The notes: generated by a model from the sequence alone, not told the origin. A stretch of DNA of 64,000 bases from Diphasiastrum complanatum (GCA_029204225.1 CM055095.1:66043940-66107939); one strand, 5' to 3'; counted from the first letter of the stretch, positions 11,231 to 23,036 are shown. A program made the numbers and translations.

Positions 11231-11307
11231 TTCGGACAACATTCCGTTGTCCGGAACAAGACTTCTGGAACGTGGAATGCAGTAGAACATGTTCCGTTGC
11301 ATCCGTG
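11226..11307. repeat. Solo end of a GGAACG-type element
   Basis: Several GGAAC/GTTCCG words occur in 80 bp, followed by GTTGCATCCGTG and alternating T/A DNA. The last words differ from the usual GTTGCATCTATG by two transitions. The left part runs into a (TG)n tract and no opposite end is visible. Confidence 0.4.
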
Positions 11308-11725
11308 ATGTATATGTATACATGTATGTATGTATGTATGTCTTATGTGTCTATATATAATTCCTTTCTCTCGCTATCAACATAAAACTACATCTCTATA
11401 TTTTTCATGTTGATAACAACAATAAATCTGACATCAAAATGTCCTAGGTGGCATATTTTAGATTGGTATAATGGCAAATTTATGCATTTATTTGAATAAT
11501 GTGCACGAAGGTGCAAGCGGATTAAACTAAAACCATATTCTAGAATTGAAAGTAAGATTCTACAATTTTAGAAATTTGTTACCAACAAATTTGTTACAAA
11601 AATGTGAACACCAAGATGTAACTGAAAACAATGTACTCCTTTACTATAAGTAGTCTTATATACCAAGTACATAGCATGCATTCATTTTGAGGTGTCAAAT
11701 AGAAAGAAACGCCATTTTCACTCAC
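11308..11725. other. No gene seen
   Basis: A/T-rich unique-looking sequence between a transposon end and the zinc-finger exon. If the minus-strand gene is real, this is its downstream intron. I see no further exon here. Confidence 0.4.
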
Positions 11726-12001
11726 ATGCATATATCGTGGCATTTGCTTATTATTTTTTTGGCACCATTCGTGTAGAAGTGACTTCGGTGTCTTGATTGG
11801 ATAATTGGACTGATTAGGTTTACACACATCGGTATCGCCAATAGCCAAGGAAGGATTTGCCATTGTCATGGATGAGTTCTCACTTGCGCTACTCTCACTA
11901 TTTACAAGGTCCAAGTTTTCATCAGCATGTTTGTTTTTCAGGTGCTCCTTCAATCGTCCATCTTGCTTGAAAATTCTCTCACAATATGGACAAGGCAAAG
12001 G
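11726..12001 (-). CDS. Exon of a plant C2H2 zinc-finger protein
   Basis: On the minus strand an AG acceptor at 12002-12003 and a GTGAGT donor just below 11726 bound exactly 92 codons, phase 0 at both ends. The exon encodes a classical C2H2 finger, CPYCERIFKQDGRLKEHLKNK followed by H, with 12 residues between the second Cys and the first His. Further on is the motif KTPKSLLHEWCQKNNKQMPR, which resembles a motif near the start of some plant DExH RNA helicases. The helicase link is from memory and weak. The single-copy look and splice sites argue for a host gene or a captured gene fragment, not a transposase. Confidence 0.6.
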
Positions 12002-12199
12002 CTGTATGAGAATGCCCAGCCAACAAGTTAGTTCCTAAACATTGAACATGGAATGCAAATCAAATGAAAAGTAGAAATTGATATGACAAGCAATAAACTT
12101 CATCTTAGGCACTATCAATTAAATCCTTCCAATTATCCAAGCCAAAATGTGGATCAATATGACTAACTGATAATAAAACAAAGCAAATTTGAAACATAC

Positions 12200-12415
12200 A
12201 GCCTTTTTCTCACTTTTAAGTAGGCTCATTTGTTATCTTTGATCTTGAGACTCCTTGATGTGTTCATGTAAAACTTTGAAGGAATGTAGCAAGTCAAATG
12301 ATGTACTAAAGCATGGCCTACAAAGCTTCCACCATGGAGAGTCAAATAAGAATACAAGTGAATGGCCAAGTGCTCATCCCTCTATATCATCAATAAAATT
12401 GCCCGTACTCATAAG
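12200..12415 (-). pseudogene. Upstream exon of the same C2H2 gene, with stop codons
   Basis: The minus-strand reading gives SPWWKLCRPCFSTSFDLLHS and then HEHIK, a plausible Cys/His motif. It runs to a GTATGT donor just below 12200, in phase with the exon at 12001. It contains one TGA where Trp would fit and one TAA shortly before the donor. Either this copy is dead, or the exon ends earlier than drawn. The remainder of the gene is not found. Confidence 0.4.
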
Positions 12416-12419
12416 ACAT

Positions 12420-13740
12420 ACCAAGTTTTTGCATTTCCTTTAGGGTAGAGACCAAACATAAATAATTGAGTGGTTAAGAAAATCGTCAACAAAATAGTTG
12501 TCTGCTATATAAGTATTTAACAGCAACTTACAATGTGGAAAGGCCGATGCAAAGTTTCTTTCTTTTCTATTGTCATAAAAATCAATGACTTTGTTGTAAA
12601 GTTGCACATCAAATACCCCACAATCCTTTGACTATGTATGCTTTTGGAAGAAAGAAAATTTGCATTTCCTCAAAAGGTACTCATGCTTTCCAAAAAATGC
12701 AAGAAATACGATTCACACAATCTGAAATAGCCTGTTCATGGACTTATAACAATGCCTTTGAAAACTCACATGCCATCAACCAGAAAACTTGTCCCCAAAT
12801 TAGAAACAAAGAAAGGATGAAAACTAAGGGTCAAAATCCCAACTAATATTGGATTTAAAATCTAGTTGTCACAATTCTTAGTCACTTACGGCCACAATAA
12901 AACTCAAATAAATAGAATTTAAGGACAAAAGAAAACAGATTAAATGAATTACTGAAATACCAACTATGACCAAAACAACATTAATTAAAAGGAGCTACAA
13001 CTATACTGAAAGGAAATATAAACATGTTGAACAAATGAATGCTAGCATGAAAATGTTTTTTAAAAAACAGCTTAAATGGAAATTGTCATTTGCTAAGAGT
13101 TGGAAATGAAACCTAACTCTACTCTCCAACAATGATCTAATCTAAATGAGGCCCTATAGGCCTATTTATATTGTCTAGAGGCCCGAATAGCACCAATTTC
13201 GCAATTCACTAAGTAAATTGGTGCCCAATAATAGACCAATAATGAGATTAAAAGTCTAATCAATGAATAAAGGACCTAGAGCCCAAACCATATGGTCTAC
13301 TTTCAAATAATAACCGATAATAATTTGGAGCAGCAAGCAACTCTCCTCTCTCCTCAAAAGACATGTCTCTACTATTACTAGGGAGGTGAAGAGAAAGAAG
13401 TGCATTGTTGATGATGGCCACAATGCCACTAAGAATAGCATGCTCAAGAGAAAGAGAACAAGGAATGACACAATTCTATTTGCTCCTTCAAAACACATGC
13501 ATAATCCAACTACATAAGGAAACCGTGGTTAACCTCTTTATTATCCCATGTGCACTCATCAAAAGGATGCTTGACTCCAAAACTCCAACACACTTGCAAT
13601 GATGGTCTACACTTGTTAGCTTTGGGTCTACAAAGTTGAGCTATGAAATGGGATAGCAGATTAGTGGTAATGTATGTGATCTCATAAAGCTCAAACACAA
13701 AAATCCCAACTATGGAATGGGAATCAATATTTTAATTCCA
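12420..13740. other. A/T-rich stretch, no gene seen
   Basis: Both strands show only short frames without family resemblance. It may be intron or degraded repeat. Confidence 0.4.
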
Positions 13741-13839
13741 AGTGCTTTTGTAGTTGCCAAAAAGCACTTGCAAGCTCAGAATCATTGTCCATTGCAAAGT
13801 CTTCCAACCTGTTCTGATCCTTCTCAAAAGCCTTTCAGC

Positions 13840-14100
13840 TTTGAATTGCAATAACAATATTGATGCGCAGAGCCAATTTATGTCATCACAACAAAGTTCA
13901 TTGGAATGCAACAAAGCGATACTTAGGTATCTGAAGGGCACTTAAATATTTGAATGTTTTATGACAACAAGAGTGATTTCACTTGCAAGGGTTTGCTAAC
14001 AGTGATTGGGCAGCTACCATAGAGGGAGAATGCCACAATTCAATTGGCGGCGAGGTGGCTGTCATTGAGGCTGTAAGCAATCCTGAGGTAGAAGAGGCTT
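13840..14100 (+). pseudogene. Copia RNase H fragment
   Basis: Frames with stops encode HWNATKRYLRYLKGT and then GFANSDWAATIEGE, the region linking the Copia RT end and RNase H (first catalytic Asp in SDWA). It is interrupted at 14106 by a small DNA transposon and is heavily decayed. Confidence 0.65.
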
Positions 14101-14106
14101 GAGAGT

Positions 14107-14273
14107 CATAGTTGCAGCGAATCGCGATTCCTGGGATCGCGTTTTGCGAATCACGATTCTAACCGCGAATCGTGTTAAAATAAAACAGACTATACTATTT
14201 TTTGGGCCTCCTCCTCGCGGCCAGAGAGAGAGAGAGAGAGACACACACACACACACACACACACAGCGCGCGC

Positions 14274-14329
<56 letters not shown>

Positions 14330-14621
14330 CCTATTATGAACACATTGGGGCATTCTCTTTTTTTTATTATTCTTTTATATTAAAAGGAGCTATAGCGTAA
14401 ACCTGGGAGTTAATGCACCTAAACTGGACCATCTTGTACCCGAAACATTCGGCAAACTACACAGTAACAATGCTCTTACTTAGAGCTTTCATCTGATACC
14501 CATATTGCCCAAAACAAAATCAAAAAAAAAAAACACGATTCTGAATGTTTCTAGAAAAAATCCAAAACGCGATTCTGGACCACGATTCTGAACCGCGTTT
14601 CGGAATCAGAGTGCAACTATG
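14107..14621. mobile_element. 515-bp non-autonomous element with CATAGTTGCA ends
   Basis: The ends are a perfect 10-bp inverted repeat, CATAGTTGCA...TGCAACTATG. Subterminal GCGATTC/GAATCGCG words occur at 14115-14175 and 14533-14608. The flanks CTTGAGAGT (14098-14106) and CTTGAGACT (14622-14630) look like a target duplication with one mismatch. If exact, nine bases is one longer than usual for hAT; an extra T at the left would restore eight. Inside are (GA)n and (CA)n repeats and no gene. Confidence 0.8.
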
Positions 14622-14630
14622 CTTGAGACT

Positions 14631-15400
14631 ACCTAAATAAAACAAAGAAGCCTTTGCATCATGAATTAATACATGGAAATTTTTTAGGGGAAGAATCTAT
14701 AGGAATTTTTCAAAGATTCCAACTCAAATCAGAGAACTTCAAATGACGCGTTGAAGCCTTGAGAGGCCATAATTCAAGGCTTGAAACTTCAAAATGAAAA
14801 ACCTTCCCATTGGATAATAGGGTCCATGTTTTTGCTTCCAAGTACGTTCTTTTTATTTTTTAAAAACTACTACGTGACAAAGAGTTGAATATTGAAGTTT
14901 TGACAAGTTAAGTCTCAAGTCTGAGTGTATATTTGATTGAGGGGCTTAAAAAGAAGCTCTCCATGCTATATGAAGTTATGAACAAAACGATGGCTCTTCT
15001 TCAAGTTTAGCCAAACATCATATTGCTCTTTCATTTATTTGTGAGATTGTACTATATCCAACTTCACAAGTTTAATTTGAGAAATGTGATAGGGCAAAAC
15101 TTAGAGAAAACATACATACAACAAAAAAAGGTCAAAGAACTCATGATTAAACATTAACATTGAAGAAAATGAAAACAAAAATTAAGCCATCAGCACTGCT
15201 TAAGTTAAAGGCCACCATGTATACATAAGACTTCCAAAAAGTTAACTGCGAAATGTCCCACATACCCACCTACTAGTCTAGCAATGTTTATAATGTGCAA
15301 GGAAAGGGAAAACCTGAGGAGATATCATATAGAAGAATGTAATCTAGTCGCCACACCTATGGAAATGGCTTGCATCTGAGTCCTGACCAGCATGATGGGA
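14631..15400. other. No gene seen
   Basis: Unique-looking A/T-rich DNA between the small element and a Copia fragment. No family motif was recognised. Confidence 0.4.
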
Positions 15401-15429
15401 ACTCAAGATGAGAACAAAAGAGAAAATAC

Positions 15430-16080
15430 CAATACCAAAGTCTGGTAGAATCACTCATGTATGTCATGACTTGCACTTGTCCCAACATATCAACTGCAGT
15501 TGGGAACCTCAGCCAATTCCTCAACAATCCAGCATTGGTCTGCAGCGAAAAGCATCTTAAAATATGTCAGAGGGACTTTGGATCGTGGCATTATATATAT
15601 TCAGGAACTCAGTTAAATGCTAGGGGATACTCAAATGCTGAATGGGGTGGGGACATTGACGAGAGAAAATCAACCTCTGATTATGGTTTTACGATGGCAG
15701 CAGGTGCAGTAAGTTGGGCCAGCAGCAAGCAGAGATCGAATGCTCTGTCCACCACCAAAGTAGAGTTACATGTCATTATGCAATGCATCAGAGTACATGT
15801 GGATCAAACTCTTCTGCCAGGAATTGAAAATACCTTTGAAGGATTTTCTTCTGTTTGGAAACAATCAAGGATGCATCTTTTTGTGTAAAAAGGGTGGCTT
15901 TCACAACAGAAGCAAGCACATCGGCCTGCAGAACCACTATGTTCATGACTTGCTCAGACAGAGCTAACGAATTTGCAATTCTGCACCCCAAAAGAAATGA
16001 TAGCAGGTCTGCTGACTAAAGCACTGAACAGGGATAGGTTTGTTGTAATGAGAAGCAAAATGGGAGTGCTAGGAAATAGA
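15430..16080 (+). pseudogene. Copia RT end and RNase H fragment
   Basis: It reads SLMYVMTCTCPNISTAVGNL, then AEWGGDIDERKSTSDYGF, then VSWASSKQRSNALSTTKVE, the normal Copia order of RT tail and RNase H. A frameshift near 15790 moves the frame to EYMWIKLFCQELKIPLK and NRSKHIGLQNHYVHDLL. The end matches the usual Copia C-terminus (LTKALNRDRF). No LTR is attached. Confidence 0.85.
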
Positions 16081-16495
16081 GTGTCAATTTCCTTTTAACT
16101 GATGGAGCGATTGTAGATAAGGCAATCAAAGTTTTGAAGAGTACGTAGTTAACGGTTGCCAGTCATGGAAAAATAACAGGATCGTGGACAGAAGTCACGA
16201 CCCAGGTGGTGTTTTCGCTTAATCATTTGATTGATCTTATTCTGTTAGAAAGTGTTTTTCATGCTTAACCCATCAAAACCGAATGGTAGCTGCTAAATCT
16301 GCCCTTAATCTTATGAGTAACCACTTATTCTTGCTAGCGATCCTCATGGATGATGATCAGCTCCATCAACCAACACTAAGCACTATTTGGATTGCTAGTG
16401 CCAATTTGCGACGAAAACTACAATACCAATCAATCGTGCAAAGAAAGGCACTGAAAATACAATAGCAATCAATAAAGCAACAAAAACGAAGTGGG
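16081..16495. other. No gene seen
   Basis: Short frames only. On the minus strand this would be the first intron of the candidate exon at 16502-16651. Confidence 0.3.
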
Positions 16496-16501
16496 GCTTA
16501 C

Positions 16502-16651
16502 TGTGCCGGTGTTCTTTGAAGTGGTGGCAATGGACTTGCCTCCACAACCAGCTGCCCCTGTTTTGTAAACATGTCTGGATGCTCCTCCAGCTTTGCCCTT
16601 CCGGCTGCTACCCGTGCTGCTGCTCATGTCGCCGCCTCCTTGCAACAGCAT
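16502..16651 (-). CDS. Candidate first coding exon, unknown protein
   Basis: The minus-strand ATG at 16651, or the in-frame ATG at 16627, opens a Ser/Gly/Lys-rich peptide beginning MSSSTGSSRKGKAGG. It runs in phase 0 to a GTAAGC donor just below 16502. Its G+C content is higher than the surrounding A/T-rich DNA, as expected for a coding exon. No family is recognised and no second exon is identified, so this is a weak call. Confidence 0.3.
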
Positions 16652-16849
16652 CTACATCGAGAGCTACTCCTCTTACTGCAATGGCTCACCAATGAGTTCT
16701 CGTTGATTTAGAAGAGATGAATGAGTGAAATGTTCCATTTGGATCTGAATTGGAATTGGAATGGGTTTCGTTGGATCTTATAGGTTTTTCCTTTATGGCC
16801 AGGCCACTATGAGCACATGGAAAAGTAAGAACCATAATGAATTTGAGCA

Positions 16850-17048
16850 AATGTTATTTGGGGGGGGGGCGGGGAGCCTCACATCTTGCAAGCACGGTCT
16901 CCCTTTGGCCCCAGTGCCCTCCTGACCACTTTTTTTTTTTTTTAAACTGGCTGCCCAGACTTCACATGTCCAGGCAGCTAGTTTTTATCCCATAAGCAAT
17001 CTTGTAAGCTAACTGGGAGGGGATATATAAAGAAACCCACCCAATTTC

Positions 17049-17087
<39 letters not shown>

Positions 17088-17240
17088 CACCTGCCCAGCT
17101 TGCGACGCCCTAGGAACCCATTGCTCGGCGCCGCTCGCTAATTCCTCTCGTGCCCCAATTTTGGCGGGCACCGAGCATGGGCCATGCGTCACGCGTTGAG
17201 GGGCACCGGGGCCAAACCCCTCCCACGCGCAGCCCGAGCT
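16850..17240. repeat. G/C-rich repeat with 16-bp inverted repeat and (TG)n core
   Basis: TTTGGCCCCAGTGCCC (16904-16919) is repeated in inverse orientation at 17201-17216 with one mismatch. Between them lie a T run, (TG)n at 17051-17086 and a G/C-rich block. The base composition breaks sharply from both flanks, suggesting an inserted element. Confidence 0.45.
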
Positions 17241-19335
17241 CTAAAGAAGTTCTCTAATCTATTTGCAATGAACGACCATTGACAATTTCAAATATCTTAA
17301 CACGAAAGAAATTATAAAAGCTATTATGAGCCTTGTCAAAAAGCATTTTTCTTCATGGCCTACAAGCTTGTTCTTGCACACATCTATGAAGTTGGTTGTT
17401 TGTCCAACGTACACCAACTTTTAAATTCACGACACTATTTTGTAGACTGTGATGCACTTGTTCGTGGTCATTTTGGTGTGGGGGGGGATGATCCTGCGAG
17501 AAATATGACAGTTAAATTATTGGTTGCTTCATGATGGAATACTATTTGTGCTGAATTGAAAAACAATGTTTGAAGATTGGCATACCTCTATGCTAGAAGA
17601 TGTTGGTTGCAATGTCCATTGTGAAATTTGGAGATCCGTCGGCTGTTATTTGTTAGTATGCACCTTGTATCTAAATGTGTAACAATATATATGAAGAGTA
17701 CAATGTAATTTTCAATTGTCAGAAGCTGCAAACATGTGGTATATTGCCATGGTTGGTGCATCAACCATCTCTTTCTCCAAGATCTTTAAAACACTTTCAA
17801 TAGAGATCTCAACACTGGTAAGCTACCCTCTTGTCTCAGAGATGTGCCCAAGCTTGTCTGTCGAGATCAATGCTGATAACATTCAATTCTGTGCATACAT
17901 GCTTTTCCACTAGAAAATAGCAATATTATAGCAAGATATAAATTCTATATTGCATAATAGCCTTTGTCCGAATAAGCTTCAAAATGTTGTATGGCTGCTT
18001 TATTTTTTTGTATTGAACTCAAAAATGAAATTGCAAATAATTTGTAAAAATGTTTCAAAAGTCCTGGAAACACCACATAGCAATCATGCCATTAACATAA
18101 GCTAGAAATGCCAATAACAAATCTGATACAAAATGGACAAAAACAAAAGAAATAACATTATGGACCTTCTATAGGATCTTCATGTTACTCATGGATGTAA
18201 GCTTCTCTTGCGTATTTCTATATTGTTGTGAAAGTGCTCATCGTGTAACTATGGTGAAAGCCGTTTTTGTATTCGCTTGGTTCAGTGCCACACGCATTCA
18301 AGAGAAACATTTGACGCATCATAGATATGTAGCTTGTCAGCTTGTTTGGAGGTCGAAGCTTGTGATATATTAGTTTTCTCTTTCAATTTGCGAAATAGCT
18401 ATCAGAGAATTTGAAAATATTAGACATTGTGAAAGAATGGAATGCTAAATAGCTAGAATACTTTTGTTTTGATATTTCATTTCATGAATCAACAAAATAC
18501 AAATGATGTACCTCTTTAGCTTTTGAAACTTCTTGTAGTACCATATCAATTTTCTGTTTTTAAATAGAAGCCAAAAATACAAAAACACATGCTTTAGATA
18601 CCATGTACCAAAAATAAATACTGAAAAATAAATCAAAAATATGAACACACCTGTTTCATTTTGACAAATGGCATGAAGGTGCAATTGTATAGAGCATATA
18701 GAAATTATGTAAATAAAATATCTTGTTAAGTTATAGTACCTGGTATTGGATCAATATCTTCAGGAGTAAATTTATGTGTAATGATTATGTTTTCTTGTTT
18801 TGTGACTCGAGATAACATTACATAGATAAGGCCCAGACAAAATGTTTTTTGAGTGTCAATTATGGTGGTGTCATGGATTTTTGTGTCTGAGATTTGTGGG
18901 CTATGATAGCATATGCTAATTTTAGCAAAAAAATATTTATGGTATGTTTTTTAATTGTACCTCATTTTTTGCATAGTTGATAGAGTAGTGTTTATTTTTC
19001 TATGATATGTATTGATTTTTATTGTAATAGAACTTATTTCTTTGGCATTTTTTAAACATGTGAAATCTTCGATCATTCCAATTGATCCATTGACAACTCC
19101 ATTTTATTCCAAATTTGCAAGAATCATCACTTTTGCATTCTTTGCAATTGTCTCCAATTGGTGAAACAAATGATCTTCAAACCATGATTTCAATTCTATG
19201 TTGTCTGATGCATTTATATTTCATGGGCACTTTGTAATGTCACGTACAAAAAAGCCTTGTCAGATATCAAACCTTTTGTCAAGCATTGCAAATTTGTGGA
19301 TATATAGCTTATGTTTAATCTCCATGTGGTCTTAG
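17241..19335. other. A/T-rich 2-kb stretch, no gene seen
   Basis: No long frame, splice-supported exon or transposon motif was recognised on either strand. Confidence 0.4.
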
Positions 19336-19339
19336 AAAA

Positions 19340-19660
19340 AAACTTGATCCAACAACATTAAGTCAATTCTCATTGGTTATTCAGCATTACATATAGGCTA
19401 CAAGCTTTATAATCTACCAACCAAAAAAGTATTTGTTGATAGTGACGTTATCTTCCTTGAAGATAAATTTTCATATCTTAAATCTTATATTCAAAATCAG
19501 CTTATTGATAATACTTAACAATTTCCTACTCCTCACCAATTATTCTAGTCCATCAAGGTCCAACATACCTTCTACAAGCTATGCTCCTCAAGCAAAAAAA
19601 TTTGTTTCAAATATCGAGTCCAAAGACACTGATATAGCTCTTTGAAGGTCAACATCCACC
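19340..19660 (+). pseudogene. Copia fragment between integrase and RT
   Basis: The phrase ILIGYSALHIGYKLYNL followed by VFVDSDVIFLEDKFSYL is the stretch just after the Copia integrase core. Stops follow. The same Copia family may resume at 23430 beyond inserted DNA. Confidence 0.65.
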
Positions 19661-19743
19661 TGAAAGATTTTTTTGTAAAGCATTTTAAACTTATGTAGAA
19701 TAGACTTAAACATTTTCAAAAACTATGTCAAACGCTAACTCAG

Positions 19744-20043
19744 CTAAGTTGAGATTCTCACCTTCCAAAAGGTAGAAGAGTTATTGATTGTAAATGGATT
19801 TTCAAGAACAAATTCCATCCTAATGGAACTATCTCTAAATGGATCGACCAGCCAAAGAACCGCATACATGGGTCTCAATGCAGTGACGAGCTGCTCCACA
19901 TCATGCCAGAAGTCCATGGCAAAAATTGTAGCAATGAAGGCCACACCACTAGGTGTTTGGCTCTGGTCCCAAGCAATGAAATCCATTGATGTGGCCATCC
20001 TGCCTAGTGGCTCTTGACACTTGAGCAAGGGCTCAAGCACCAA
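19744..20043 (-). pseudogene. Third hAT transposase fragment
   Basis: The minus-strand frame contains CQEPLGRMATSMDF and FWHDVEQLVTALRPMYAVLW. This aligns with the post-DUF659 region of both hAT genes at 2.7 and 6.8 kb (FWVDMQQLMDVMRPIYSVLR in the second). Only this one segment survives, and no termini were found. It lies just left of a Copia insertion. Confidence 0.7.
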
Positions 20044-20184
20044 TACATGATATCCAAATCTGGTGGAAGTAGGCTTTCGCAGAATCTAGATTGGTGGCTA
20101 GAGGATTTTCTCAAATTCTAGAATCAGTATATATGGTAAAACATTTAGTCTAGTAGTCAAAGTTACCTCCATTAGAGCACTTCT

Positions 20185-23036
20185 TGTTGAAAATTCCAGA
20201 ATTCACACGTGTGGGGAATGTCCACAAGAGTGACTGATCTTGATTAAGCTTTGTGATTGGCACAGTACCCTGATTCTAGATTGTTCAACAAGATCTAGTT
20301 CAGAAGATATGGCTAATTCACAATCTAGCATGCTAATCAATAGACTATGATAGCAATGAATCAAAATATGATTAAAAGTACAAGATTACAATGCATAAGC
20401 ATTAGCCTCAACGTGAGTTAGAGAGAGAGAGAGAGATATATATAACAAGAAAAAATAGTTTAGATCCAACCAAGCATGAGATAGCTACAAAACTTTGGTT
20501 CTTCATTACTTTGTGAATGAGAATGATATTTACATATATAGGAGAGCCAAAATTCGTGGTACTCCTTGCATTCAATGCACATCCTACACCTATTCAAGTG
20601 CAAACAACTATTAACTTGACACCTAACTGCTAGCATGCATAGGTTGCACCTAACTTCTACCTACTTTTTCCAAATGGCAATTTCTCAACTAGCCATGTAC
20701 AAATCTACATGCATGTGTCCATTAGAGTGATTGCATGCTTTGCATGTCACTATGGAAACTTAGGACATTGTGCATTTATTGTGGCTCGAGTTTCTACAAG
20801 GTCATAATTGACCAATTCCATGTGAATCTCTATATGCATGCCAAACTAGACATTGTCAACATTATTGCATATCATACTAGACCAACTAGACTTTATGCAT
20901 GTCACTGGAATTTGATCTACCTAACCCAAACTCACCCTATTCTACAAGGATATGTGCTCAATTCACATACCTTGAATATGTACAAAATATTTACATGGGT
21001 AGGATCCCCCAAACATTAACAACAGATGATAGATATGTTTTACAATTTTTAACACTCCTCTTTAGAATATATCTATCTGATGTTGGTGAAGATCCTTTGA
21101 GTTTGGATTCTTTGCTTTGCATTTGAAGTGAGGATGAACAAAGAATCCATCATAGCAATATGCTTACCAAATCCATGATAAGTTTTCTTTGATAGAAATC
21201 TTTTCCAAATGCCTCTGAAAAATATTCCACCAACCTGCTACTATGCCAATGTACCTCCTGCATGTCTGATGTCGATCCTGGGTATGCAAAGTCCACATGC
21301 ATGAAGTTGGCTACAAGAAAGACTGAAAAAATCGAGGCTTCCATGCCTCATCATGACCACAAAGATCATACAGATCAAGATTGTACCATGAGCAATATTC
21401 AAGATTAAGCATACTAGCTTCACTAGTCCAAAAAATATGAACTCTATCCAAAATGGATCTAATCTTGAAACCATACTCAAACTTGATCAAATTAAGGCTA
21501 AATACTTTCTTGAGGGTGTAAGTGTCCTCAGTGGATGCTTCACTTAACCTCACAAGAAGTTTACAATATGCCTCAATGCATGGAAAAACTCCTTTTTTCA
21601 AACTATGAGTACTAAACTCATACTTGCTCTTACTCAATTTTAGAGCATACGAATGATGGTACAACATCTTGCTTTATAGATGTTTTGGAAACATAATCAA
21701 GTCACAAAAGTCTCCCAAGTCTCCTTTGTTGAGGTGCATGAACTAATCTCTCTCAACATCTCATCGGAGATGTTCAATTTGATCATATGTAGAGCAATTC
21801 TTGCTCTCTTCTTGAATCTCTGAGCCTCATCAAAAGCTGCAGGCTCAACTTCAGTTCCAGTTACAATATCCATTACACCATAGAGAATCAACAAGGATCC
21901 TATCCTATCCTTCCAAACTGAATAGTTAAAGGTGTGTAGTCTTTCACTAGCTTGAAAGAGACAATCTCCTACAGATGCCATGAATGTGAAGACTCTTGTA
22001 ATTGGACCGCAATATGTTGAGCTTGTTCCTATCTGACTTAGAGTTGCTACTCTCTTTCACTATAGGTATTTTCAAAAAAGTACTACCTTCCTATGTGAAA
22101 CACATGCAACTGTATTTGAGACAGATGTCAAATATTCCACAAGACAAGCTAACTAGATCAGATACACAAAGTGGATTGAGACACTTTGGTTAGTTTGAAT
22201 CCTACTTTTGGCACATGTGAAATGCAACAAAAGAAAACACTATTGACACTCAGAAGGCTCAAAGGGTGCTCAATTACTTCAAACTCAGTCTTGATCTTTA
22301 GTTTCTTGTGTAGGATGCTCAAAACCATGAATTCAGAACAAAGTAAAAATTGATTCAAATCAAAATGTGGTCACTCGGATTTTGGACCTATCCTAATCCT
22401 CTTTAAGAGCTTATAACTCTTGATAGACACTTCAGATTGATTTGGTTTTAGTTTCTATGGAAAGTATAGATCATAAGCTTTCCATCAAGCTATAACACTG
22501 TTATCTTTGGATCCATAAGTAAGGAGAACAAAGGGACTGAAAATCTCTGATTTTCACACATGCGGAATTCTAGACTTCCGTACTACCTTAATTCAGGTCT
22601 GAAAATTTAGTTCAGGTTCGATTTGATCCAATTACACTTCAGAGAAATGTTAGAAAAGGTGAAAAACTACTTTTTTTGCTTGTTTATCTCTCAGTTTCTT
22701 GTACAATCAGAGTTGTTAGCATGCAAAGCTTAATGTGGCTCTGATACCATGTTGAAAATTCCAGAATTCACATGTGTGAGGAATGTCCACAAGAGTGACT
22801 GATCTTGAATAAGCTTTGTGATTCGCACAGTGTCCTGATTCTAGATTGTTCAACAAGATCTAGTTCAGAAGATATGGCTAATTCACAATCTAGCATGCTA
22901 ATCAATAGACTATGATAGCAATGAATCAAAGAATGATTAAAAGTACAAGATTACAATGCATAAGTATTAGCCTCAACACGAGTTAGAGAGAGGGAGAGAG
23001 CTAGAGAGATAACAAAAAAAATAGTTTAGATCCGCA
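20185..23036 (-). mobile_element. Internally deleted Copia element, minus strand
   Basis: The two LTRs are 20185-21054 (3' LTR, complete, TGTTGAAAAT...TTTTTAACA) and 22750 to about 23036 (5' LTR, truncated). Beside the second LTR, 22738-22749 reads as TGGTATCAGAGC on the minus strand, the initiator tRNA-Met primer site. Beside the first LTR the minus strand carries the polypurine AAAGAGGAG. The interior is only about 1.7 kb: a gag start near 21981 and fragments of the pol tail near 21150-21344. Integrase and RT are missing. Confidence 0.85.
21697..21981 (-). CDS. Copia gag N-terminal fragment
   Basis: The minus-strand frame starts MASVGDCLFQASERL and continues NYSVWKDRIGSLLILYG, the typical Copia capsid start with the Y-W motif. 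SSCTSTKETWETF follows further on. It lies downstream of the tRNA-Met primer site of its element. It breaks after 94 codons. Confidence 0.75.
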   Translation of the reverse strand: MASVGDCLFQASERLHTFNYSVWKDRIGSLLILYGVMDIVTGTEVEPAAFDEAQRFKKRARIALHMIKLNISDEMLREISSCTSTKETWETFVT

